From contig CALWSL010000008.1 of NCBI GenBank assembly GCA_944384205.1, positions 62,001 to 126,000 on the forward strand: a DNA stretch of 64,000 bases, in the 5' to 3' direction. Source of the DNA: an uncultured Acetatifactor sp. Its GTDB lineage: Bacteria; Bacillota; Clostridia; Lachnospirales; Lachnospiraceae. The notes below the pieces were generated by a model. The model was not told the DNA's origin, made no database searches, and saw nothing but the letters and a program-made list of their open reading frames with translations. Positions 33,769 to 41,968 of this stretch are shown here, one piece after another. A program made the translations under genes and the position numbers. Numbering within the stretch: the first letter of the stretch is position 1; every line of letters begins with the position of its first letter.

Positions 33769-34971
33769 CTACCTCTTTAGCCCACTCCTAACCTTCTCAA
33801 CCACCTGTCCGATACTCTCCAGAAATCTTTCCAGCAGGTTCCTACCATCCATCACAAATTGCTTCATGAAATCGTATGCCTTATTCAGTGTTTCCCGAAG
33901 TTTAGAGTTTTCAGCCTTTAATTGCTCATTTTCATACATAACATCTATAAGTTTCTCTCTCAAGGCTTCATTACCACCGGAACCACAAGCCATTTCATAT
34001 ACCTGTTCTGCAATCTCCGCTTTTCTCTCCAGTTTCGTTGCCTTCTCTTCCAAATCCACCAGAGTATCGCTTTGCGTTTTGATATAAGCCTCAATTCTGT
34101 CAGCTCGCTCATTAGCCTCTTTTACTCGTTCATCAGCTTCCTCATAATCCATCTGCTTAACCGCTACCCGCATGGATAAAGTGTCATACTCCTGTACAAG
34201 CTGTGCCTTTTCACGCTCCAACAGTTCATTCTCCTGTTGCTTTTCATCAGCCTGTTCCTTCAATTCGTCGTAACGAATTTCCTCTTTTAGCACCTTATAT
34301 TCCATAACCGATAAATCATGATTTCGTCCTTTAGACTTTTCTCTTATCTGTTCATCAAAAGCAATTCTTACCTTTGTATTCGCGACAGCTCTTAATTCAT
34401 CCTGAAGAACTTCGGAAAGCACTTCTTTTGTAAATACCTTTCGTTTGGATACCTGCTTAGACAATCCTTTTTTGTAGCCGGTTGCTACTGGTACACCTAC
34501 CACATGCATATGCGGACTGTCCTCATCCATATGAACTACTGCGTTGGCTACAACAAACTCCGGAAGCAGATATTGTAATTCAGCTAGCATCATGCTATAA
34601 ATCTTCTTCATATAACATTTATTTTCATAATGTTGCTGCCAATATGCTCTATCCCCTATCTGAATGATAATCTCCACCGCCATATCCTGTTCCTTGTTTG
34701 CTACATGTTCAAAATAGTCTTCAATCTTACGATCTGCTCTGGTTTGATTTTCATTGTAGACCTTTAAAGCTTCATCAAATTCCTGATGATAAACTGCTTT
34801 TACATCCTGAACAAGATTGTCAGTTCCATATATCAGAAAAATATTATCGGCGCTATATTCTGCTGATTTGTATTTTCTTAAGTTGTGTTTTGCCACCCCG
34901 GCAAGTTTCGACTTAGATGTTATTGCACTTTTCTTATTGCTCACATGAGCTGTAAATGATATTCCTTCCAT
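33769..34971 (-). CDS. MobV-family relaxase (plasmid recombination/mobilization protein)
   Basis: 400 aa. The N-terminal relaxase domain (about 1-200) has SKLAGVAKHNLRKY and the metal-binding motif VVHMDEDSPHMHVVGVP (H-x-D-E-x-x-P-H-x-H), diagnostic of Pre/Mob proteins. A long coiled coil follows (EEIRYDELKEQADEKQQENE to ENEQLKAENSKLRETLNKAY), ending in a basic segment. MobV proteins nick oriT and pilot the strand into a conjugation pore supplied in trans. A candidate oriT hairpin lies 70 bp upstream. This makes element C mobilizable but not self-transmissible. Confidence 0.93.
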   Translation of the reverse strand: MEGISFTAHVSNKKSAITSKSKLAGVAKHNLRKYKSAEYSADNIFLIYGTDNLVQDVKAVYHQEFDEALKVYNENQTRADRKIEDYFEHVANKEQDMAVEIIIQIGDRAYWQQHYENKCYMKKIYSMMLAELQYLLPEFVVANAVVHMDEDSPHMHVVGVPVATGYKKGLSKQVSKRKVFTKEVLSEVLQDELRAVANTKVRIAFDEQIREKSKGRNHDLSVMEYKVLKEEIRYDELKEQADEKQQENELLEREKAQLVQEYDTLSMRVAVKQMDYEEADERVKEANERADRIEAYIKTQSDTLVDLEEKATKLERKAEIAEQVYEMACGSGGNEALREKLIDVMYENEQLKAENSKLRETLNKAYDFMKQFVMDGRNLLERFLESIGQVVEKVRSGLKR

Positions 34972-35040
34972 ACACTTCCTCCTTATCTGTCTTTCCCTAC
35001 GGAGTGCTGCTTATCATCTTTGCTTTGCCACAGATGATAA

Positions 35041-35076
35041 CCCCCTAGCACATTTGGCAAACCAAATGTGCGGGGG
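35041..35076. other. Candidate oriT hairpin
   Basis: CCCCC-TA-GCACATTTGG, loop CAAA, CCAAATGTGC-GGGGG: a 15-bp stem with a 2-nt bulge, 70 bp upstream of the relaxase start and the strongest structure in the 34972-35181 spacer. MobV nick sites are usually beside such an inverted repeat upstream of mob. Confidence 0.55.
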
Positions 35077-35181
35077 CTCTCCGAGGGTTACACCGACAGG
35101 GAGCCAAGCTCCGGTGGGTGTATATTAACCGCTACCCTTATTTAAGTAATCCATCGTAATCACATCCTTTCTCTAATCTTT

Positions 35182-35424
35182 CTATACTGTTTCAGGAATA
35201 CTTCTGAAGTAACCTGTCTCTTCCCAAACTTTTTTATCAGGGCAATAATAGTTGTATTCATTCGAATCTTCCATCTTTATTGCTACACCGAATTTGAGAA
35301 CCCCTTGCTGAATACCAACTCTTACATACTGAGCATCCTTCCCCATAGCCTTCGCTATCTCCTTAATTGGAACATTCCTTCCTGTAAAAGCCGGTAAATC
35401 AACTTTGTATTGAATTTCCGGCAT
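35182..35424 (-). CDS. Small HTH (excisionase-like) protein
   Basis: 80 aa from ATG 35424, AGGAGG 8 bp upstream. VPIKEIAKAMGKDAQYVRVG is a helix-turn-helix and VLKFGVAIKM with EYNYYCPDKKVWEETG forms the wing. The best guess is the excisionase or a mob-operon regulator of element C. It is transcribed from a perfect promoter at 35480-35508, divergent from the XRE gene. Confidence 0.7.
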   Translation of the reverse strand: MPEIQYKVDLPAFTGRNVPIKEIAKAMGKDAQYVRVGIQQGVLKFGVAIKMEDSNEYNYYCPDKKVWEETGYFRSIPETV

Positions 35425-35447
35425 TCTATGCACCTCCTCGATTCTTT

Positions 35448-35505
35448 CAGAGCATTATTTGCTCTGTTTTCTATTATGTATTATACAGAGTCTTTATTGC
35501 TCTGT
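35448..35505. promoter_or_regulatory. Two operator palindromes in the 35424/35578 divergent region
   Basis: CAGAGCA-TTATT-TGCTCTG (35448-35466), perfect 7-bp arms, lies just downstream of the leftward promoter. ACAGAG...CTCTGT (35485-35505) lies within that promoter. Shared half-sites (AGAGCA) suggest one regulator, probably the XRE protein at 35578. Confidence 0.65.
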
Positions 35506-35508
35506 CAA
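35480..35508 (-). promoter_or_regulatory. Leftward promoter for the 35424 gene (and possibly mob)
   Basis: Minus strand TTGACA (35503-35508), 17 bp, TATAAT (35480-35485): perfect consensus. Confidence 0.85.
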
Positions 35509-35525
35509 GAGTGCTAATAGTTATG

Positions 35526-35554
35526 TTGACAATTCTATTTTTGTATGTTAAATT
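35526..35554 (+). promoter_or_regulatory. Rightward promoter for the XRE regulator and integrase
   Basis: TTGACA (35526-35531), 17 bp, TAAATT (35549-35554), 24 bp before the start codon at 35578. Confidence 0.7.
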
Positions 35555-35577
35555 ATATTGCACAGGAGGTTGATAAG

Positions 35578-36012
35578 ATGAATACTGGTAAAAAGATTAA
35601 GCTAATCCGTACATTTCGTGGATTAACGCAAAAAGAGCTTGGTGATTTAGCCGGCATTCATGAAGTCGCAATTCGTAAGTATGAGTTAGGAAAGAATCTT
35701 CCGAAACCGGAGCAGTTACGAAAGATTGCAGACGCATTGAATGTAAATGTCAACACACTTGCAGAATTTGATATTCAGACAGATGGAGATATACTACCTC
35801 TCCTGTTTGCTATTGACGAAGCATTTCCAGCCACTATTAAAGATGTAGATGGTACACCTGGAATCTTCTTTGAAAACAAAAGTCTGGTACAGTTTCTGAA
35901 GGATTGGCAGGCTATGAAAGAATTATTACAATCAGGCAGTCAGACACAGGACAATTATGAAATATGGAAAACCATCCGTCCGAGTGTTACAAAGGTAACC
36001 CACGAGGAGTAA
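35578..36012 (+). CDS. XRE-family transcriptional regulator
   Basis: 144 aa from ATG 35578, behind an AGGAGG site. KKIKLIRTFRGLTQKELGDL and AIRKYELGKNLPKPEQLRKI form a classic Cro/CI HTH. The C-terminal half (DGDILPLLFAIDEAFPATIK) is not a peptidase. It precedes the integrase by 57 bp on the same strand and is divergent from the 35424 gene. It is therefore the likely control switch for element C excision, acting at the palindromes 35448-35505. Confidence 0.88.
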   Translation: MNTGKKIKLIRTFRGLTQKELGDLAGIHEVAIRKYELGKNLPKPEQLRKIADALNVNVNTLAEFDIQTDGDILPLLFAIDEAFPATIKDVDGTPGIFFENKSLVQFLKDWQAMKELLQSGSQTQDNYEIWKTIRPSVTKVTHEE

Positions 36013-36069
36013 GATTGGCACCGGAATCGCTTATCAGCTTGCTGAATCTAAGCGAAAGGAATGGTGCAA

Positions 36070-37125
36070 ATGAAGTTACCCAACGGATACGGAAGCGTTG
36101 TAAAACTTTCCGGCAAAAGAAGAAATCCTTATCTGGTGCGAAAAACCAACGGCTGGCACTTCGACAAAGAAAAGGATAAACAAGTTCAGGATTTTATCAT
36201 TATAGGATATGCTCCCACCAGAGCAGATGGCTTGCAGATGCTAGCAGACTATAACAAGAATCCATTTGATACGAAGGCTGCAAAAATGACCTTTGATGAT
36301 GTATATGAGGAATGGTCAAAACGTAAGTACCCTACCGTATCAGAATCCAATGTAAAAGGCTACACAGCCGCTTACAAGACATGTAGCAGTCTATATCATA
36401 AGGTGTTTAAGGATTTAAAGCTTGTGGACTTACAGACAGTCATTGATACCTGTGGTAAGAATTATCCTACCTTAAGGAAAATCAAGGTGCTGTTCAACCA
36501 GCTTTATGATTTTGCTATCAAGAATGATATTTGCAATAAGGATTATTCCACCTTTGTAGATGTTGTTCAGTATAAGGACCGTAATCCGAATAAGTATGAC
36601 CGAAACAAATTCGAGAAGGAAGAAATCGAACGGATATGGGAGCAGAAAGATGATAAGTATTATCAAATCATATTGATGCTACTGTATAACGGCGTAAGAA
36701 TTTCAGAATTCTTGGATTTGAAAAAGGAAAATGTCCATCTGGACGAGCAATACTTCGATGTAATTAGCAGTAAAACCGAGAATGGAATTCGAAAGGTTCC
36801 TATCGCTGATAAGGTCTTACCTTACTACAAGGCTTGGTTTGAAGATAATTCGGAATGCGAATATCTTATCCATACACCGGATGGCAAACACTTCCAATAC
36901 CGAAATTATTATGACAGCTACTTCCATCCACTGATGGAACAACTTAAGATTGACCGCACACCACATTGCTGCAGACACACATGTATCTCCATGTTAGCAG
37001 AAGCCGGTGTCGATCAGACGATTATCAAGAAGATTGTGGGGCACTCCGGTGCAATGACTTTAACCGAGAAAGTATATACCCACTTTGATGTTAAGGAGCT
37101 TGTAAATGCGATTAACAAGATTTAA
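36070..37125 (+). CDS. Tyrosine integrase of element C
   Basis: 351 aa from ATG 36070, chosen because it aligns with the element B integrase start (MKLPNGYGSV vs MKLPNGFGSV) and AGGA lies 10 bp upstream; an ATG at 36061 is too close to that site. Catalytic residues: R in NGVRISEFLDL, H-C-C-R in PHCCRHTCISML, H in IVGHSGAM, and Y in EKVYTHFD. It ends 202 bp before the rpsI tail. Its arm-binding N-terminus differs from the element B enzyme, matching the different arm repeats. Confidence 0.95.
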   Translation: MKLPNGYGSVVKLSGKRRNPYLVRKTNGWHFDKEKDKQVQDFIIIGYAPTRADGLQMLADYNKNPFDTKAAKMTFDDVYEEWSKRKYPTVSESNVKGYTAAYKTCSSLYHKVFKDLKLVDLQTVIDTCGKNYPTLRKIKVLFNQLYDFAIKNDICNKDYSTFVDVVQYKDRNPNKYDRNKFEKEEIERIWEQKDDKYYQIILMLLYNGVRISEFLDLKKENVHLDEQYFDVISSKTENGIRKVPIADKVLPYYKAWFEDNSECEYLIHTPDGKHFQYRNYYDSYFHPLMEQLKIDRTPHCCRHTCISMLAEAGVDQTIIKKIVGHSGAMTLTEKVYTHFDVKELVNAINKI

Positions 37126-37185
37126 ACAAAAAAAGGACATTCCCAGATTTCTCTGAAAATGTCCTATACATATCATTGATATTCG

Positions 37186-37218
37186 TGTTGCATACTTGTT
37201 GCATATGTGTTGCATACC
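37186..37218. repeat. Right arm-type integrase sites of element C
   Basis: Three contiguous 11-nt units TGTTGCATACT, TGTTGCATATG, TGTTGCATACC, ending 108 bp from att core 3. Decayed copies at the same place in element A are 10094-10126. Confidence 0.8.
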
Positions 37219-37326
37219 GTTTGAAATCCAGCACATCTGACAACTTTCCACAACCTCTTGTAACCAAAGTTTTTCTTCGAAAAACTTGAAAAAATCGCGC
37301 TTTTCTTGAATCTTGCGTATATCGCA

Positions 37327-37339
37327 AATTATCTCTTTG
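37327..37339. other. att core 3 (rpsI 3' end, right end of element C)
   Basis: AATTATCTCTTTG; one base differs from the other cores. It contains the stop codon and last codons of the functional rpsI. Insertion here leaves S9 intact. Confidence 0.85.
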
Positions 37340-37724
37340 AGAACTGCGGCGCTCTTCTCGCTGCCTTGAGACCATATTTCTTTCTTTCCTTCATACGAGG
37401 GTCTCTGGTTAAATAACCGGCTTTCTTCAATACCGGTCTGAAATCTCCGTCTACCTGAAGTAATGCTCTTGCAATACCGTGTCTGATAGCACCAGCCTGA
37501 CCAGTGTATCCACCGCCATGAACATTCACGATAACATCTAATCTATCAGCAGTTTCAGTCAGAACTAAAGGCTGACGAACGATAACCTTTAAGGTTTCAA
37601 GACCGAAATACTCATCCATGCTTCTCTTGTTGATAACAACATCGCCTTTACCGGGTACCAAATATACTCTGGCGATTGATTTTTTTCTTCTACCTGTTCC
37701 GTAGTATCTTTCTGTTTTAGCCAT
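37329..37724 (-). CDS. rpsI: 30S ribosomal protein S9
   Basis: 131 aa. [20 protein letters not shown] at the start, [20 protein letters not shown] in the middle and the RNA-contacting basic tail RRAPQFSKR at the end are S9 signatures. The tail reaches the P-site tRNA in the ribosome. Its last codons and stop are the integration target of elements A-C and remain intact. Co-transcribed with rplM from the promoter at 38361. Its native terminator has been displaced by element C. Confidence 0.98.
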   Translation of the reverse strand: MAKTERYYGTGRRKKSIARVYLVPGKGDVVINKRSMDEYFGLETLKVIVRQPLVLTETADRLDVIVNVHGGGYTGQAGAIRHGIARALLQVDGDFRPVLKKAGYLTRDPRMKERKKYGLKAARRAPQFSKR

Positions 37725-37749
37725 GATTTATTTTCCTCCTTTCAGTCCC

Positions 37750-38178
37750 TTAGAATGTCAGTACTTCAGGCTTCTGAGCCTCATGCTTGTGCTCAGGTCC
37801 TGCGTATACATGAAGTTTGGTGTACATCTGTCTTCCTAAAGGTCCCTTGGGAAGCATACCTTTAACAGCAAGCTCAATCACCTGCTCTGGCTTTTTGTTC
37901 AATTTTTCTCTTAAGGTAGCTTCTTTCATACCACCAACATAGTCGGAGTGATGATAGTAAATCTTCTGGTCTAACTTCTTACCGGTTACTTTAATCTTCT
38001 CTGCGTTGATAACGATTACATAGTCACCGCAATCCATATGAGGAGTAAAAACAGGTTTGTTCTTTCCTCTTAAAATCTTAGCAACTTCGGAAGCCAAACG
38101 TCCCAAAGTCATATCTGTAGCGTCGACTACATACCATTTTCTATCGATTGTAGCTGGACTAGCCATAAATGTTTTCAT
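37750..38178 (-). CDS. rplM: 50S ribosomal protein L13
   Basis: 142 aa, standard length. [38 protein letters not shown] and [20 protein letters not shown] are L13 signatures. It lies 25 bp upstream of rpsI in the conserved rplM-rpsI pair and has a roughly 175-nt leader, as expected for the autoregulated L13 operon of Bacillota. Confidence 0.98.
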   Translation of the reverse strand: MKTFMASPATIDRKWYVVDATDMTLGRLASEVAKILRGKNKPVFTPHMDCGDYVIVINAEKIKVTGKKLDQKIYYHHSDYVGGMKEATLREKLNKKPEQVIELAVKGMLPKGPLGRQMYTKLHVYAGPEHKHEAQKPEVLTF

Positions 38179-38354
38179 TATGTTCCCTCCATATTACTTT
38201 TGTAGACGGATTCCTTGAAATCCTCTTGTTGTCCTGCTCCTGTCATAAATTGCAGATGTCCGGCTACAATCTAAAACTTCTTCAGAACAGATTATTTTCT
38301 ATCTCTAAATGCTTCGTCGGGGCTTTGACTCGGCATTTTGAAACATCGTCACAG
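38179..38354 (-). promoter_or_regulatory. rplM leader RNA
   Basis: About 175 nt between the predicted start of transcription and the rplM start codon, without a coding frame. Bacillota carry a structured L13-binding leader at this position; I could not verify its fold by eye, so the assignment rests on position and length. Confidence 0.45.
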
Positions 38355-38360
38355 TGATAT

Positions 38361-38389
38361 ATTATATGACATCCTGCCGCGTGTGTCAA
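38361..38389 (-). promoter_or_regulatory. rplM-rpsI promoter
   Basis: Minus strand TTGACA (38384-38389), 17-bp spacer, TATAAT (38361-38366): perfect sigma-A consensus. Confidence 0.88.
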
Positions 38390-38436
38390 TATCTATTTTT
38401 CAACGAAATTGCATTTTTTACAAATAATATGCAATC

Positions 38437-39183
38437 TCAGTCATACCACTCGTATTTCACCAGCGTCAATCCGTGGGCAGGCGCCGTTGGACCCGCTGCC
38501 GCTCTGTCCTTTTCCTCCAGAATGGTGAAAATATCCATGGGGTCACGCTTCCCCTCTCCGATTTCCAACAAAGTGCCCGCGATAATTCTTACCATATTAT
38601 ACAGGAAACCGTTGCCGCAGACACGAATCACAAGCTCCTCTCCCTGCTCCTCTATCTCCACGAAGTAAAGGGTACGCACTGTGGATTCCACCTGCGCGCC
38701 GGTCTGACAGAAGCTTTTGAAATCATGCTCGCCTTCCAGATAAGCTGCAGCCTCCCGCATTCTGTTCACATCCAGCATACGATAGGTGAAAAGGGAATAA
38801 AGCCGCCTTACCGGCATAGGAAACTGTCCGCGGTAAACGCGGTATTCATAAGTCTTACGGCTTTCACAGCGTCTGGGATGCCAGTCTGAGGCAACCGCCT
38901 CCGATTTTTGAATGCGGATATCCTCCGGAAGTCTCTGATTTAAAGCATAGGAAATTTTTTCCGCCGGCATACGGTTTACCGTATCAAATACTGCAATATT
39001 CCCCAGCGCATGCACACCGGAATCCGTTCTGCTGGCGCCGATTACTTCGATTGGCTCCTGAAGCAAATCAGACAGACATCTATTCAATTCACTTTCAATG
39101 GTAATCCCATTCTTCTGCACCTGCCAGCCATGATAGTTTGTACCGTCATAGGCAACGGTCAGGCGCACTCTTTTTTTTTCCAT
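38437..39183 (-). CDS. truA: tRNA pseudouridine(38-40) synthase TruA
   Basis: 248 aa from ATG 39183 (MEKKRVRLTVAYDGTNYHGW). The catalytic aspartate lies in GASRTDSGVHALGNIA. LPEDIRIQKSEAV, YEYRVYR, FKSFCQTGAQ and GNGFLYNMVRIIAGTLLEIG are further TruA motifs. It modifies the anticodon stem of many tRNAs. Last gene of ecfA1-ecfA2-ecfT-truA; ecfT ends 59 bp upstream. Confidence 0.97.
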   Translation of the reverse strand: MEKKRVRLTVAYDGTNYHGWQVQKNGITIESELNRCLSDLLQEPIEVIGASRTDSGVHALGNIAVFDTVNRMPAEKISYALNQRLPEDIRIQKSEAVASDWHPRRCESRKTYEYRVYRGQFPMPVRRLYSLFTYRMLDVNRMREAAAYLEGEHDFKSFCQTGAQVESTVRTLYFVEIEEQGEELVIRVCGNGFLYNMVRIIAGTLLEIGEGKRDPMDIFTILEEKDRAAAGPTAPAHGLTLVKYEWYD

Positions 39184-39242
39184 ACAGTCTTCCTCAGATG
39201 CGTTTCGCACTTAAAATTCTTTCCTATGTTGCGCATATTCTA

Positions 39243-40046
39243 TTAAAACAAAATTCTTCCCACGGTAATACCCACCGCAAGATAAAGCAGAATACAGATA
39301 TACGCAATGTAGTCACGTTTCTGATAGCAAAGAGGTTTCATTTTGGTACGCCCGTCGCCGCCGCGATAACATCTTGCTTCCATCGCCATTGCCAAATCGT
39401 TTGCCCGGCGGAATGCGGAAATAAACAACGGTACCAGAAGCGGCACCATCGCTTTGGCACGTTTCAAAAGATTGCCGCTCTCAAAATCGGCGCCTCTTGC
39501 AATCTGCGCTTTCATAATCTTGTCTGTCTCTTCCAATAAAATAGGAATAAATCGCAATGCGATAGACATCATCATTGCCACCTCATGAACAGGTACCTTA
39601 ATTACCTTTAACGGGCGCATCATTTTTTCCATACCGTCGGTAAGGTTATTGGGTGTGGTCGTAAGGGTCATTACCGAGGAGCCGATAATCAGCAGCGTCA
39701 ACCGAATTGCCATGGAGACTGCTGAACGCAGACCCTCTACTGTAATGGTCAGCTTCCACACAGTGACAAGTTCCTCGCCCGGCGTCAGAAACAGATTGAA
39801 AAGCACTGTTATCATCAATAACAGTATAATTGTTTTCATACCCTTTATCATAAACTTAAAGGGAACCTTTGAAAGCTTAATCACAATTCCCAAGAATAAG
39901 GCTGCAATAATATATCCCACAAAGTTTTTTATCAAAAACAGGGAAATAATATAAAGCAGCGTACCTCCCAGCTTTACTCTTGGGTCCATTTTGTGTAATA
40001 CAGATTCCGTTTGATAATATTGTCCTATTGTAATATCTCTAAGCAT
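39243..40046 (-). CDS. ecfT: ECF transporter transmembrane subunit EcfT
   Basis: 267 aa integral membrane protein with 5-6 helices. The coupling motifs that contact the ATPases are present as ARGADFES and MEARCYRGGDGR, the A-R-G and A-R-x-Y-R-G boxes of EcfT. It forms the energizing module with EcfA1 and EcfA2 and serves several vitamin-binding S components encoded elsewhere. Confidence 0.95.
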   Translation of the reverse strand: MLRDITIGQYYQTESVLHKMDPRVKLGGTLLYIISLFLIKNFVGYIIAALFLGIVIKLSKVPFKFMIKGMKTIILLLMITVLFNLFLTPGEELVTVWKLTITVEGLRSAVSMAIRLTLLIIGSSVMTLTTTPNNLTDGMEKMMRPLKVIKVPVHEVAMMMSIALRFIPILLEETDKIMKAQIARGADFESGNLLKRAKAMVPLLVPLFISAFRRANDLAMAMEARCYRGGDGRTKMKPLCYQKRDYIAYICILLYLAVGITVGRILF

Positions 40047-40055
40047 AATGCTCCT

Positions 40056-40904
40056 TTATTCTGTCAACGCCTTATAAATCTGCCGGGTAGCTTCCTCAAT
40101 GGTCGTTGCATCTACATCTACATTTAAGCCTTTTTCTTTCAAAGCGTGCATAATATAAGTTACCTGCGGGGCTGCCAGTCCAACCTCCTCCAGTTCCTTA
40201 TAATGCCGGAAAACCTTTTTGGGCTCGTCATCATACATCACTTTTCCCTTGTTCATTACAATAATGCGGTCCACGTATTCCGCCACATCTTCCATACTGT
40301 GTGATACCAGGAGAATAGTCATGCCTGTCTCGGTCTGAAGTTTCTTTATCTGACCCAGAATCTCATCCCGTCCTCTGGGATCCAATCCCGCGGTAGGCTC
40401 GTCCAGAATCAGAACCTCCGGCTTCATCGCCAACACTCCCGCAATTGCCACGCGCCGCTTCTGACCACCTGACAAGTCAAAGGGCGACTGATAAAACAAT
40501 TCGTCCGGCAAGCCTACCTTTCGCAGCGCGTCATAAGCTCTCAGTTCCACCTCTCTCTGGTCTAAACCTAAATTCTTAGGTCCAAAGCACACATCTGTGA
40601 ACACATCCACTTCAAACAGCTGATGCTCCGGATACTGGAATACCAGTCCCACCTTACTGCGAAGCTTTTTCATATCATAATCTTTGTCGTATATGTCTTC
40701 TCCGTTAAAATAAATACTGCCGTCGGAAGCCTTAAGTAATCCGTTTAAATGCTGCATCAGAGTTGATTTGCCGGAGCCGGTATGTCCGATAATGCCGATG
40801 AATTGTCCGTCCGGTATCGTCAGACAGATATCGTCGAGAGCCTTTACCGCCAAAGGCGTATCATCCCCGTACACATAATTTACATGATCTAATATCAATG
40901 ACAT
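40056..40904 (-). CDS. ecfA2: ECF transporter ATPase EcfA2
   Basis: 282 aa ABC ATPase. Walker A GIIGHTGSGKSTLMQHL, Q-loop GLVFQYPEHQLF, signature DLSGGQKRRVAIAGVLA and Walker B LILDEPTAGLDP are complete. The Q-loop YPEHQLFE is typical of EcfA. It precedes ecfT by 9 bp and pairs with EcfA1. Confidence 0.95.
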   Translation of the reverse strand: MSLILDHVNYVYGDDTPLAVKALDDICLTIPDGQFIGIIGHTGSGKSTLMQHLNGLLKASDGSIYFNGEDIYDKDYDMKKLRSKVGLVFQYPEHQLFEVDVFTDVCFGPKNLGLDQREVELRAYDALRKVGLPDELFYQSPFDLSGGQKRRVAIAGVLAMKPEVLILDEPTAGLDPRGRDEILGQIKKLQTETGMTILLVSHSMEDVAEYVDRIIVMNKGKVMYDDEPKKVFRHYKELEEVGLAAPQVTYIMHALKEKGLNVDVDATTIEEATRQIYKALTE

Positions 40905-40932
40905 TTTCTATTGTCCTGTGCCTTTCTGAAAT

Positions 40933-41778
40933 TTACAAATGAAGTGCCTGAATAAACTCCTTTATGGTGAGAATACCGTCAGGAAGCAGAATCCCTTTCT
41001 TCTGCAATTCGTATGCCAATAATGTAATCTGCGGCACATCAAGGCGCAGGTTTTTCAGCTTCTCTACCTGGGAAAAGATTTCTCTCGGCGTTCCTTCCAT
41101 GGCAATCTTGCCCTGATCCATCACGAAAACTTTATCCGCATGAATAATTTCTTCCATATAATGTGTAATCAGAATAACCGTTACCCCTTCCACATCATTC
41201 AAACCGCGGATAGCACGGATAACCTCTTTTCTTCCGTTGGGGTCCAGCATGGCAGTAGGCTCGTCCAGAACGATACATTTCGGGTGCATGGCAAGCACGC
41301 CCGCAATGGATACTCTCTGCTTCTGCCCTCCTGACAGTTTATTGGGCGAATGCTTACGAAACTGATACATACCAACCGCCCGAAGGCTTTCTTCCACACG
41401 CTCCCAGATTTCTTTGGTCGGCACTCCGATATTCTCCGGTCCAAATCCTACATCCTCCTCAACTACCTGTCCGATAATCTGATTGTCAGGATTCTGAAAT
41501 ACCATTCCGGCAGTCTGACGAATGTTCCACAATTGGCTCTCATCATTCGTATCCATTCCATCCACCCATACGGTTCCCTCGGTAGGGTTCAGTATGGCAT
41601 TCAAATGCTTCGCTAAAGTAGACTTCCCGGAACCATTATGTCCCAGGATTGCAATAAAATCTCCCTGATTAATGTCAAGGTTCACATCATCCACTGCCTT
41701 GGTAATACCTTCCACGTTTCCATCTTCATCACGTCTGATATATTCATATACGACATTCTTTGTCTTAATGATTCCCAT
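40933..41778 (-). CDS. ecfA1: ECF transporter ATPase EcfA1
   Basis: 281 aa ABC ATPase with Walker [19 protein letters not shown]-loop [12 protein letters not shown], signature [17 protein letters not shown] and Walker [13 protein letters not shown]. It is the partner of EcfA2 28 bp downstream. First gene of the truA-ending operon, divergent from the M15 peptidase gene. Confidence 0.95.
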   Translation of the reverse strand: MGIIKTKNVVYEYIRRDEDGNVEGITKAVDDVNLDINQGDFIAILGHNGSGKSTLAKHLNAILNPTEGTVWVDGMDTNDESQLWNIRQTAGMVFQNPDNQIIGQVVEEDVGFGPENIGVPTKEIWERVEESLRAVGMYQFRKHSPNKLSGGQKQRVSIAGVLAMHPKCIVLDEPTAMLDPNGRKEVIRAIRGLNDVEGVTVILITHYMEEIIHADKVFVMDQGKIAMEGTPREIFSQVEKLKNLRLDVPQITLLAYELQKKGILLPDGILTIKEFIQALHL

Positions 41779-41968
41779 CTTTATCTCGCACTCTTTCTCT
41801 CAGTATACGGACACTTAACCATTTTACTCTCATCATGGCTGAACTGTATCTTATTTTACTAAATTCACGGAGGAATTACAACAGGTAAACGCGGCTTTAG
41901 AAGGATTTACAAAACAAGATTGTCATGATATGCTACTTTTAGACATTTTTTAGAAGAAAGGAAATAAA

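Larger units (their letters stand above)
25996..37339. mobile_element. Element C: integrative mobilizable element with a methyltransferase/nuclease operon
   Basis: 11.3 kb between att cores 2 and 3. Its arm-type units are TGTTGCATACG/TGTTTTACACG at the left and three TGTTGCATA-type units at the right. Gene content: DUF6061-like protein, four-gene methyltransferase/nuclease operon, MobV relaxase with candidate oriT, two small regulators and an integrase. There is no type IV secretion gene, so transfer would depend on a helper element. Confidence 0.8.
37102..37347. repeat. Copy 2 of the integrase-end/att repeat (pairs with 10007-10255)
   Basis: Intact partner of 10007-10255. It spans the end of the element C integrase, its arm-type sites and the last codons of rpsI. 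Homologous recombination between the two copies would delete elements B and C together (about 27 kb). Confidence 0.9.

Noticed and set aside
33769..37125. Element C as a full conjugative element
   Set aside because: Only a relaxase is present; no coupling ATPase, VirB4 or pore genes.
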